Of a stretch of 29,305 bases of DNA, positions 22,453-29,305 are shown one piece after another (the stretch's first letter is position 1; the number at the start of each line of letters is the position of its first letter). The position numbers were made by a program, and so were the translations under genes. Origin of the DNA: JBOFOR01 sp051654865. GTDB lineage: Bacteria > Bacillota > Clostridia > Peptostreptococcales > Peptostreptococcaceae. The stretch covers positions 1 through 29,305 of the forward strand of contig JBOFYV010000091.1 of NCBI GenBank assembly GCA_051654865.1, read 5' to 3'. The notes beneath the pieces were generated by a model. The model did no database searches. It was not told the origin of the DNA and saw only the letters and a program-made list of their open reading frames with translations.

Positions 22453-23265
22453 TTATCCGAGTGCAACATCTAAGATCATCATTAGCATAAATCCTAAGAT
22501 TACTCCGAGTGTTGCTAAGTTTTTGTTTTCACTTGCGCTCTCTGGGATTAGTTCAGATGATACCACAGAGATCATTGCCCCTGCAGCAAAGGCTAGTAAG
22601 AAAGGCAGTATACTTCTCATAGTTATAGCAGCAATTGCACCAACTACACCTGCTATTGGCTCTACCATTCCGGACATTTGACCAATCATAAAAGACTTTC
22701 TTCTACTGAAACCTTCTCTTCTTAATGGCAATGATACAGCAGCGCCTTCAGGAAAATTTTGTAGACCTATACCAAGCGCTAACATCATAGCCGAAATTAC
22801 AGTAGCACCATCAACTCCGGCTGCAACACCACCAAAAGCAACTCCTACAGCAAGACCTTCAGGAATATTGTGAATAGTAACGGCAGAAACTAAAAGCATA
22901 GATCTTTTTAAAGAGGAAACCTCAGATTCGCTGTTTTCTTTTTTCCAATTCGTAAAACAATACTTATCTAAAAACTTTTCTGATATTATTATAAAAACTC
23001 CACCAACTAAAAAACCTAAAGCAGGTAAGAGCCAGATATTTTTAGTACCTAGTTCCTCACATAATTGTATAGCTGGATTAAGTAAAGACCAAAAGCTAGC
23101 GGCTATCATTACACCAGCACCAAAACCTAACATACAGTCCAATATTTTTCTATTAACGGATTTAAAAAATAATACAACCGCAGCACCTAATGCTGTAATC
23201 CCCCATGTAAATAATGTAGCTAGTAGTGCTTGAATAACAGGGGATAATTCTAAAAACCAATTCAT
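22453..23265 (-). CDS. ZIP family metal transporter (ZupT-like)
   Basis: It imports zinc or related divalent metals across the cell membrane. It has 270 residues with about eight membrane segments. The metal-site motifs are TIHNIPEGLAVGVAFG in segment 4 and GIGLQNFPEGAAVSLPL in segment 5, with the His, Asn, Pro-Glu-Gly metal-site residues kept. SSELIPES follows later. A cytoplasmic loop (about 100-122, KYCFTNWKKENSESEVSS) is short and not His-rich. The start is ATG 23265 after GGAGGTCAAC. The gene is transcribed against scfA and scfB and separates them. Whether it imports Zn, Fe or Mn cannot be told from sequence. Confidence 0.92.
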   Translation of the reverse strand: MNWFLELSPVIQALLATLFTWGITALGAAVVLFFKSVNRKILDCMLGFGAGVMIAASFWSLLNPAIQLCEELGTKNIWLLPALGFLVGGVFIIISEKFLDKYCFTNWKKENSESEVSSLKRSMLLVSAVTIHNIPEGLAVGVAFGGVAAGVDGATVISAMMLALGIGLQNFPEGAAVSLPLRREGFSRRKSFMIGQMSGMVEPIAGVVGAIAAITMRSILPFLLAFAAGAMISVVSSELIPESASENKNLATLGVILGFMLMMILDVALG

Positions 23266-23526
23266 GTTGACCTCCTATAGTGATGTTTAAAATATATGTA
23301 TTATTTTTATATTCAAATAAGAATATAAATGTTACACATGGCTAACTTTTTATAATAGTTAAAGTGATTATTGTTATGCATATGGGTATATATAAGAGGC
23401 TAGGCATAGTGGAATTTATAAATGATATTGCCTATATTTAGCAGAGGATATATAATGAAGGGTAGAGTTTTAATATAATCGGAGAAAAATAGAATTAATG
23501 GAGTAAATATTAGGAGGACGGAAATT

Positions 23527-24900
23527 ATGAGTATGGTACATAAATTTTCAATGAATGGATACAATATAGCATTAGATGTAAATGGAGGGTCTGTACATGT
23601 AGTAGATGATGTTGCATATAGATTACTAGACATTTACAAGGAAAATACAAAAGAAGAAATATTAAATATATTAAAAGAAGAATACACTAAAGAACAAATA
23701 GAAGAAGCATATTCAGAAATACAAACATTAGAACAAGAAGGACTTTTATATACAGAAGATAAATATGAATTCCATCCAAGCTTTGTAGCTAGAAAACCAG
23801 TGGTAAAAGCATTATGTTTACATATAGCACACGATTGCAACTTAAAATGTAAATACTGCTTCGCAGCTCAAGGAGATTTTGGTGGAGCTAAAGAAATGAT
23901 GAGCTTTGAAGTAGGAAAAAAAGCAATAGACTACTTAATAGCTAACTCTGGAAGTAGAAGAAACTTAGAGATAGACTTCTTTGGTGGAGAACCATTAATG
24001 AACTTTGACGTTGTTAAACAACTAGTTGAGTACGGAAGAAGCATAGAAAAAGAGAATAACAAGATAATAAGATTCACATTAACTACTAATGGAATATTAC
24101 TTGATGATGAGAAGATAGAGTACATAAATGAAAACATGCACAACGTAGTATTAAGTTTAGATGGAAGAAAAGACATCAACGATAATATGAGACCTACATT
24201 AAATGATAAAGGAAGCTACGATATAATACTTCCTAAATTCAAAAAACTAATAGACAATAGACCTAAGGATAAATACTACTATATAAGAGGTACATTTACT
24301 AGAGACAACCTAGATTTCTCAAAGGATGTAATACATTTTGCTAATGAAGGATTCAAACTTACATCAGTAGAGCCTGTTGTAGGAGATGAAAGTAATCCAT
24401 ACGCATTAAGAGAAGAAGATATGCCTAAAGTATTTGAAGAGTACGAAAAATTAGCAGTAGAATATGCAGATATGAAAGCTAAGGGAGATGACTTTAAATT
24501 CTTCCACTTTATGATAGATTTAAACCAAGGACCATGTGTTATAAAAAGAATAACAGGATGTGGAGCAGGTAATGAATACCTAGCAATAACTCCAAATGGA
24601 GATATATACCCATGTCACCAATTCGTTGGAAACGAAGACTTTAAAATGGCAAATATACTAGACGAAGAAATAGTATTACCAAAAGAAATGAGAAAATCAT
24701 TTATGGATGCTCACGTTTATAGTAAAGAAGATTGTAAAAACTGTTGGAACAAGTTCTACTGTTCAGGTGGATGTCATGCTAATGCTATGAACTTCAACAA
24801 CGATGTATCTAAGCCATATGAACTAGGATGTGAAATGCAAAAGAAAAGAACCGAATGTTCTATAATGATACAAGCAAAATTAATGTTAGAAGGAGAATAA
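23527..24900 (+). CDS. scfB: SCIFF maturase, radical SAM / SPASM enzyme
   Basis: Radical SAM thioether synthase acting on the ScfA peptide. It has 457 residues. The N-terminal part (about 1-90) is the RRE-like/PqqD-like peptide-binding region. The radical SAM cluster is Cys104-x3-Cys108-x2-Cys111 (HDCNLKCKYCF), with GGEP at 153-156 for SAM binding. The C-terminal SPASM domain holds auxiliary Fe-S clusters, with Cys at 345, 363, 403, 406, 412, 416, 435 and 444 (CGAGNEYLAITPNGDIYPC, EDCKNCWNKFYCSGGC, ELGCEMQKKRTEC). The start is ATG 23527 after AGGAGG (23512-23517). It has its own upstream region rather than read-through from scfA. The carbonic-anhydrase-like gene follows 4 bases later. Confidence 0.96.
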   Translation: MSMVHKFSMNGYNIALDVNGGSVHVVDDVAYRLLDIYKENTKEEILNILKEEYTKEQIEEAYSEIQTLEQEGLLYTEDKYEFHPSFVARKPVVKALCLHIAHDCNLKCKYCFAAQGDFGGAKEMMSFEVGKKAIDYLIANSGSRRNLEIDFFGGEPLMNFDVVKQLVEYGRSIEKENNKIIRFTLTTNGILLDDEKIEYINENMHNVVLSLDGRKDINDNMRPTLNDKGSYDIILPKFKKLIDNRPKDKYYYIRGTFTRDNLDFSKDVIHFANEGFKLTSVEPVVGDESNPYALREEDMPKVFEEYEKLAVEYADMKAKGDDFKFFHFMIDLNQGPCVIKRITGCGAGNEYLAITPNGDIYPCHQFVGNEDFKMANILDEEIVLPKEMRKSFMDAHVYSKEDCKNCWNKFYCSGGCHANAMNFNNDVSKPYELGCEMQKKRTECSIMIQAKLMLEGE

Positions 24901-24904
24901 TACT

Positions 24905-25405
24905 ATGATAAAGGGGTACCAAGGAATAGAACCTACAATAGATGAAACTGTATTCGTAGCAGAAAGTGCAGACATAATAGGTAAAGTAACTATAGGTAAA
25001 AACTCAAACATCTGGTACAACACTGTTTTAAGAGCTGACGTTAATACTATAACTATAGGCGAAAATACTAATATCCAAGATGGAAGTGTAGTCCATATAG
25101 CAGATAAATTTCCTACAGTAATAGGAGACAATGTAACAGTTGGACATAAAGCATTAGTACATGGATGTAAAGTAGGTAACAATACTTTAATAGGTATGGG
25201 GGCTATAGTGTTAGATGGAGCAGAAATAGGTGACTATACATTACTAGGAGCAGGTAGTTTAGTGCCTCCAGGTAAAAAAATACCATCAGGAGTACTAGCA
25301 TTAGGTTCTCCTGCAAAAGTAATTAGAGAACTTACAGAAGAAGAGAAGCAAAATCTTGTGGAATCTGCGTTAAAATATGTAAAAGTTGCAGATAATTATA
25401 AGTAA
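24905..25405 (+). CDS. Gamma-carbonic-anhydrase family protein (left-handed beta-helix)
   Basis: It has 166 residues of hexapeptide repeats (for example VTIGKNSNIWYNTVLRADVNTITIGENTNIQDGSVVHI) forming a left-handed beta-helix trimer. The three zinc His are in SVVHI and in GHKALVHGC. The family (YrdA/PaaY/CaiE-like) is structurally gamma-carbonic anhydrase; many members are inactive or have unproven substrates. The start is ATG 24905, 4 bases after the scfB stop, and its ribosome-binding site (GAAGGAG) lies in the scfB C-terminus, so the two are co-transcribed and coupled. Any link to SCIFF chemistry is positional. Confidence 0.93.
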   Translation: MIKGYQGIEPTIDETVFVAESADIIGKVTIGKNSNIWYNTVLRADVNTITIGENTNIQDGSVVHIADKFPTVIGDNVTVGHKALVHGCKVGNNTLIGMGAIVLDGAEIGDYTLLGAGSLVPPGKKIPSGVLALGSPAKVIRELTEEEKQNLVESALKYVKVADNYK

Positions 25406-25412
25406 TAACATT

Positions 25413-25440
25413 AAAGGGCAATACATCTATTGCCCTTTTT
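25413..25440 (+). terminator. Terminator of the scfB operon
   Basis: The stem AAAGGGCAATA (25413-25423) with TATTGCCCTTT (25428-25438) has a 4-base loop and is followed by T's. Confidence 0.9.
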
Positions 25441-25492
25441 AAATTTTAACTAAGTAACTAAAATTACAAAGTTAATTATAGGAGTGAGCATA

Positions 25493-27169
25493 GTGAGAGT
25501 AAGTTATAAAAATATAAAGCGTTACAAAGAGATACTACGTATATTAGTTAAGTATGGATTTACATTTATAGTAGAAAAACTAAATATGGAAGGTGTAGCA
25601 TATAAAATACCCATCACTAATCCTCCTGAAGAAATAAAAGAAATGTCTACAGGAGAAAGACTAAAAAGTGCCATAGAGGAATTAGGTCCTACATACATAA
25701 AGTTAGGACAAATACTAAGTACAAGAAAAGATTTATTAGATCAAGATATAATCGATGAACTTTCCAAACTTAGAGATAGCGTAGAACAATTTGATACCAA
25801 AACAGCTAAAGATATATTTAAGTATGAGACTGGATTAGATATAAAACAAGTATTTAGAGAATTTAATGATGAACCAATAGGAGCAGCATCTATTGGTCAG
25901 GTCTATGAAGGTAAGTTAAGAGATGGTAGGGACGTAATAGTAAAAATTCAACGACCAAACATCGAAAAAACAATTAACTCAGACATAGAAATATTAAAAG
26001 GTATGATAAATGCGTTAAATGACTTAAATAAAGAAAAAGAAATTGACATAGATTTAATAAAAATAGTAGATGAATTCCATACTCAGCTGCTTAGAGAACT
26101 AGACTATAACTTTGAAGCTATAAATGCTATGAAGTTTGAAAAAATGTTCAAAGATAGCACCGATGTACATATACCTAAAGTTTATAGCGAATACACTACA
26201 AAACGTGTACTAGTAATGGAAAAGGTAATCGGAATAAAACTAAGTGATGTAGAACAAATAAAAGAGCTCGGATGGGATACAGAAAAAATAGCACAAATAG
26301 GAGTAAAGTCGTTTTTTAAGCAAGTATTTGAAAATGGATTTTTTCATGCAGACCCTCATCCAGGAAACATATTTGTAGTATCAAGGGACTGTATATCATA
26401 TATAGATTTTGGGATGATAGGAATAGTAGATAATAAAACATTAAACTTTTTAAATGATTTAGCAATAGCTATTTCGGGAAAAAATGTAGATAAGGTAATA
26501 TATTTACTAACTGAGCTTAATGTACTAAATCCAAATGTAGATATAGATGGGCTTAGACAAGACTTATTATATCTAATACATTACTATTATGATGTACCAA
26601 TAGAAAAAATAAATGTAACAGATATACTAAATGAAGTGTTTAGATTCCTTCGAAAGTATAAGGTATATATGCCTACACAATTAGCTACACTAGCAAAAAC
26701 CATCATAACTTTAGAAGGTACAGGTAGACAACTAAGTCCGAAATTTTCTATAAGTGCATTAGGAGAAGAGTTTGTAAAATACTATTATATTAATAAGCTA
26801 GATCCAAAAAAGATATTACTAAACTCAAAAAATAATGCAGAAGAAATATTGCTAGATTTAAAAACTTTACCAAAACAACTAAGAGTTATACTTAAAAACT
26901 TAGAGAAAAATAACATAAAAATTCAAATAGATGATATAAGGTTTGTGACTTTAGAAAAGTGTATTTCAGATTTGGCTATGCAATTATCCTTAAGTCTAGT
27001 ATTAGCAGCTATGGTAGTTGGATCATCTCTGATAATCGCATCTCCTAATATTAACGAGAATTTCTGGATAACAGGAATGGCAATAATAGGATTTTCAATG
27101 TCCTTTATAGTAGGAATGCTACTTGTAATAAAGATATTTAGAACTCAATATAAAAATAGGGGGCAATAA
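25493..27169 (+). CDS. UbiB/ABC1/AarF family atypical kinase-like membrane protein
   Basis: It has 558 residues. ADCK/UbiB proteins are unorthodox ATP-binding proteins supporting isoprenoid-lipid or quinone metabolism. Visible features are the KxGQ motif in YIKLGQILSTRKDLL, the Ala-rich loop PIGAASIGQVYEGKLRDGRDVIVKIQRP with the active-site Lys, catalytic-loop ADPHPGNIFV, metal-binding YIDFGMIG, and two C-terminal membrane helices (about 495-545). Clostridia generally lack ubiquinone, so the partner lipid is unknown. The start chosen is GTG 25493, 8 bases after AGGAG (25480-25484); the in-frame GTG at 25484 overlaps that site. No terminator is seen between it and the IS607 element. Confidence 0.92.
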   Translation: MRVSYKNIKRYKEILRILVKYGFTFIVEKLNMEGVAYKIPITNPPEEIKEMSTGERLKSAIEELGPTYIKLGQILSTRKDLLDQDIIDELSKLRDSVEQFDTKTAKDIFKYETGLDIKQVFREFNDEPIGAASIGQVYEGKLRDGRDVIVKIQRPNIEKTINSDIEILKGMINALNDLNKEKEIDIDLIKIVDEFHTQLLRELDYNFEAINAMKFEKMFKDSTDVHIPKVYSEYTTKRVLVMEKVIGIKLSDVEQIKELGWDTEKIAQIGVKSFFKQVFENGFFHADPHPGNIFVVSRDCISYIDFGMIGIVDNKTLNFLNDLAIAISGKNVDKVIYLLTELNVLNPNVDIDGLRQDLLYLIHYYYDVPIEKINVTDILNEVFRFLRKYKVYMPTQLATLAKTIITLEGTGRQLSPKFSISALGEEFVKYYYINKLDPKKILLNSKNNAEEILLDLKTLPKQLRVILKNLEKNNIKIQIDDIRFVTLEKCISDLAMQLSLSLVLAAMVVGSSLIIASPNINENFWITGMAIIGFSMSFIVGMLLVIKIFRTQYKNRGQ

Positions 27170-27261
27170 AACAGTTTATTTAAAAATAATTATATCTATT
27201 CAAAACTCTATGAATTTAACTAACTTCTTTTAGAAATAATATATTTAGGAGGTGTCCTAAT

Positions 27262-27900
27262 ATGTTAACAATAAAAGAAGCAAGTGAATTTTTAGGGGTA
27301 TCTATCCCTACTATGAGAAGATGGGAAAGTGAAGGAAAAATAACTTCATATAGAACAACTGGTAAACATAGAAGGTACGATAAAAATGATTTAATTAGAT
27401 TTAAAAGTAAAGAGGATGATAGTTTTAAAATTACAATAGCATATTGCAGAGTATCATCACCAGACCAAAAGCAAGATTTACAAAGGCAAATCGATAATGT
27501 TAGTAATTATTGTATAGCTAAAGGGTACCAGTTCAAGGTTATTTCCGATTTAGGCAGTGGATTAAACTACAATAAAAAAGGATTAAATGAACTTATATCT
27601 TTAATATGTAGTGAAGAAATAGATAGAATAGTTGTAAACTATAAAGATAGATTAATTAGATTTGGATACGAAATGATAGCACAATTATGTAATATATACA
27701 ACGTAAAGATAGAAGTAATAAATCACACAGAAGATAAGTCTTATGAGGAAGAACTAGTTGAAGATGTATTGTCTGTAATAACTGTATTTTCATCAAAGCT
27801 ATATGGGAGTAGAAGTCATAAATCAAAAAAAATCAAAGATGTAAACGTAGCTCTGTTTAATAGTAAAGATATAGAAGAAACAACAATAGCAGAGGCTTAA
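27262..27900 (+). CDS. tnpA: IS607-family serine recombinase (transposase TnpA)
   Basis: Site-specific serine recombinase that moves IS607-type elements without target duplication. It has 212 residues, full length. It has the reversed order typical of IS607: an N-terminal MerR-like helix-turn-helix (LTIKEASEFLGVSIPTMRRWESEGKI, then TTGKHRRYDKNDLIRF) and then the catalytic domain with YCRVSSPDQK (nucleophile Ser65), QRQIDNVSNYC and KDRLIRFGYEMI. It appears intact. The ribosome-binding site is AGGAGGTG (27248-27255) before ATG 27262. tnpB follows 4 bases after its stop. Confidence 0.95.
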   Translation: MLTIKEASEFLGVSIPTMRRWESEGKITSYRTTGKHRRYDKNDLIRFKSKEDDSFKITIAYCRVSSPDQKQDLQRQIDNVSNYCIAKGYQFKVISDLGSGLNYNKKGLNELISLICSEEIDRIVVNYKDRLIRFGYEMIAQLCNIYNVKIEVINHTEDKSYEEELVEDVLSVITVFSSKLYGSRSHKSKKIKDVNVALFNSKDIEETTIAEA

Positions 27901-27903
27901 GTT

Positions 27904-29163
27904 ATGATATATGCAAAAAAGATAGAAATAGAATTTGATGAAAATTATACATATATATTAGATGGCCAGTCTAGAATATGTAACTGGTTATATAATCAAC
28001 TACTTCAAGCTACTATTGAAGATTATCAAAATGGTAATCAAAATAAACTTTTAAGTGGAAGAAATTTAAGAGACTTTGCAACTAAAATGAAAGAAAGTAA
28101 CAGATTTTTATATACAGTACATTCATCACCACTTAAAAATACTGCAATAAGGCTTAAAGAATCATATACTAAATTTTTTAATAGAAACTGTTCTTATCCT
28201 AATTTTAGGTCATTTAAGAAAACGTGGTTTTCTCTATATTATGATGAGCCAAACAAAGGATTTAAATTGCTAGATAGCAGAAATTTAAGAGTATCATTAG
28301 GTAAAAATGAACTGAATAAACAGATGTATGTTAAAGGATATTTAAAAGAAAAATTTCAGTTAGAAGAGAGTGAAAAGATAAAAACCTTTAGATTATGTAA
28401 GCAACAAGGAAATAAATTTTACGCTATTTTTACAATTGAAAAAGAAGATAAACCTAAAAAAGAAGTAAAGTCATGGATAGCAATTGATCAAAATCATAAA
28501 AATTTATTTGTGGCAGTTGATAATGAAGGCACTACATTTGAATTTGACAAAATATATCAAGTTAAATATTTTGATAAATTAATAGATAAAGTTAAATCCA
28601 AAAGAGATTTATGCAATAGAAAAAATAAACTTCAGTATACAGAACATGGTAGTAAATATTATTTACCAAGTAAAAGATACGTAAAATTAAATAATACACT
28701 AGATAGGCTATACCATAAAAGACGAGAACAAATTAAGTTAATTATGTACAGTATAGCAAATTATATAGCTAGGAACTACGATAAAGTAGTAATAGGTGAT
28801 TATACACCTACATTAGAAGTAGCAAGTGATAAAAATATGCATAGGGGAATGCTTAATCAATCCCTAATAGGGATGTTTAGAAAAATACTTAGTTGGACTA
28901 TGGAAAAATACAATAAGACTTGTACTGTTGTTAGTGAAAAAGACACTACTAAAACTTGCTGTGTATGTAAAGATGTAGAAAAGAAAGAACCAAATATACG
29001 AGAATTTACGTGCAAGAAATGTAGTACAACAATTTTAAGAGATGTAAATAGTGCAATAAATATAGGTAGAAAAGAAAACTTAGAACCGACTAAAAAAGTA
29101 TTAAATAAAATATTAAAGAAAGGCTACTTTAGGTTTGATAAATATATGTTAGAGCGGATTTAA
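27904..29163 (+). CDS. tnpB: TnpB RNA-guided nuclease of the IS607 element, with relocated RuvC glutamate
   Basis: TnpB proteins are omega-RNA-guided DNA nucleases, ancestors of Cas12, that cut empty donor sites. It has 419 residues, full length. The N-terminal helix-turn-helix/REC-WED part runs to about 185. RuvC-I is WIAIDQNHKNLFVAVD (Asp195). The place of the usual RuvC-II Glu reads VVIGDYTP (Gly298, Asp299). A conserved-looking Glu345 in VVSEKDTTKTC lies 47 residues later, and RuvC-III is Asp380 (LRDVNSAINIG). The zinc finger has Cys at 352/355 and 370/373. A shifted glutamate is known in some TnpB and Fanzor groups, so it is probably active. The frame is intact. ATG 27904 is close behind tnpA. 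Confidence 0.94.
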   Translation: MIYAKKIEIEFDENYTYILDGQSRICNWLYNQLLQATIEDYQNGNQNKLLSGRNLRDFATKMKESNRFLYTVHSSPLKNTAIRLKESYTKFFNRNCSYPNFRSFKKTWFSLYYDEPNKGFKLLDSRNLRVSLGKNELNKQMYVKGYLKEKFQLEESEKIKTFRLCKQQGNKFYAIFTIEKEDKPKKEVKSWIAIDQNHKNLFVAVDNEGTTFEFDKIYQVKYFDKLIDKVKSKRDLCNRKNKLQYTEHGSKYYLPSKRYVKLNNTLDRLYHKRREQIKLIMYSIANYIARNYDKVVIGDYTPTLEVASDKNMHRGMLNQSLIGMFRKILSWTMEKYNKTCTVVSEKDTTKTCCVCKDVEKKEPNIREFTCKKCSTTILRDVNSAINIGRKENLEPTKKVLNKILKKGYFRFDKYMLERI

Positions 29164-29164
29164 A

Positions 29165-29305
29165 AGAATATTCATTGCGTAGTTCACGCCATCTTAAAAA
29201 GATGAACTGATATGGACTAGTGAAGTTTGCTAGGACCCAGCAGGCTTATATAATAGAAATATTATATAAGGTGAATTAAATCTAAGAATATAATGTTCTT
29301 AGGGC
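29165..29305 (+). ncRNA. Candidate omega-RNA / right end of the IS607 element
   Basis: Directly after tnpB come four hairpins in 140 bases. H1: AGTTC + ATCTT (29181-29195) with AAGATGAACT (29199-29208) and a 5-base bulge. H2: AAGTTTGCT (29223-29231) with AGCAGGCTT (29239-29247), two G-U pairs and a 7-base loop. H3: CTTATATAATA (29245-29255) with TATTATATAAG (29260-29270), closed by a GAAA tetraloop. H4: CTAAGAA (29282-29288) with TTCTTAG (29296-29302). TnpB guide RNAs come from exactly this position, often including the end of tnpB. The exact ends and guide start are unknown; H4 may be outside the element. Confidence 0.6.

Larger units (their letters stand above)
27262..29305 (+). mobile_element. 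IS607-family insertion sequence (tnpA-tnpB plus 3' RNA region), ends not resolved
   Basis: tnpA and tnpB form the standard IS607 pair. The left end must lie in 27170-27261, between the UbiB-like stop and tnpA. The right end lies after 29163, perhaps beyond the window. IS607 elements have no clear terminal inverted repeats or target duplication, so I cannot place the ends by eye. The UbiB-like frame is not interrupted. Only 92 bases precede tnpA, too little for the 5' group I intron of an IStron. Confidence 0.75.

Noticed and set aside
27170..27261. IStron (IS607 element with a 5' group I intron)
   Set aside because: Only 92 bases separate the preceding stop codon from tnpA, far short of a group I intron core, and no intron core motifs were seen there or after tnpB.
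27165..29305. Element borders at the GG-containing sequences near 27157 and 29301
   Set aside because: IS607 elements tend to insert at GG, but G-runs are uninformative alone and the window may end inside the element; no empty site is available for comparison.
1..29305. tRNA, rRNA, CRISPR array or prophage
   Set aside because: No cloverleaf with CCA-end pattern, rRNA motif, regularly spaced repeat or phage structural gene was seen; this was by reading, without a scanner.

Overview
The window comes from a low-GC, spore-forming Firmicute of the class Clostridia. The AT-rich codon use, the sporulation genes (yunB, spoIVB, a BofC-like gene), the SCIFF peptide with its maturase, and the block ruvC-ruvA-ruvB-queA-tgt-yajC all fit. 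The family-level feel is Peptostreptococcaceae (Clostridioides/Romboutsia/Paraclostridium-like). That placement is from gene content and recalled synteny, not from any search.

Layout. (1) 1-6.1 kb is a cell-envelope and sporulation block: a class A penicillin-binding protein cut by the left edge (-), yunB (+), the SpoIVB signalling protease (-), a small acidic/basic protein (-), a zinc amidase and a phospholipase C-like protein coupled to it (+). (2) 6.2-15.4 kb is mixed housekeeping: an ABC-F ATPase, a DUF1461 membrane protein, a Cys-rich small-domain protein, hflX with a HEAT-repeat partner, a Nudix protein, a YigZ-family protein, a TauE/SafE-type transporter split over two overlapping half-genes, nadE, a YebC-family regulator and an unknown 106-residue protein. 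(3) 15.5-22.0 kb is the conserved run bofC-like, ruvC, ruvA, ruvB, queA, psiE-like, tgt, yajC, yrzE-like, which covers Holliday-junction processing, queuosine tRNA modification and a Sec accessory subunit. (4) 22.0-25.4 kb holds the six-cysteine SCIFF precursor gene scfA, a promoter-driven candidate structured RNA, an opposing ZIP metal-transporter gene, the radical-SAM SCIFF maturase scfB and a gamma-carbonic-anhydrase-like protein. (5) 25.5-29.3 kb holds a UbiB/ABC1 kinase-like gene and then an IS607-family element (serine recombinase TnpA plus RNA-guided nuclease TnpB). A run of hairpins after tnpB is probably its omega-RNA and right end; the element's outer ends are not resolved.

Functional links. 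SpoIVB and the BofC-like protein are, in Bacillus, a protease and its inhibitor in the sigma-K checkpoint. QueA and Tgt act in the same tRNA pathway. RuvA, RuvB and RuvC form the resolvasome. ScfA is the substrate of ScfB. Transcription units are well marked by hairpin terminators and by repeated extended -10 promoters (TG-N-TATAAT).

Most worth following: the candidate RNA at 22344-22437 with a clean sigma-A-type promoter, the relocated RuvC glutamate in TnpB, the hairpin that buries the ribosome-binding site of the yrzE-like gene, and the split TauE/SafE transporter. No tRNA, rRNA or CRISPR array was seen.
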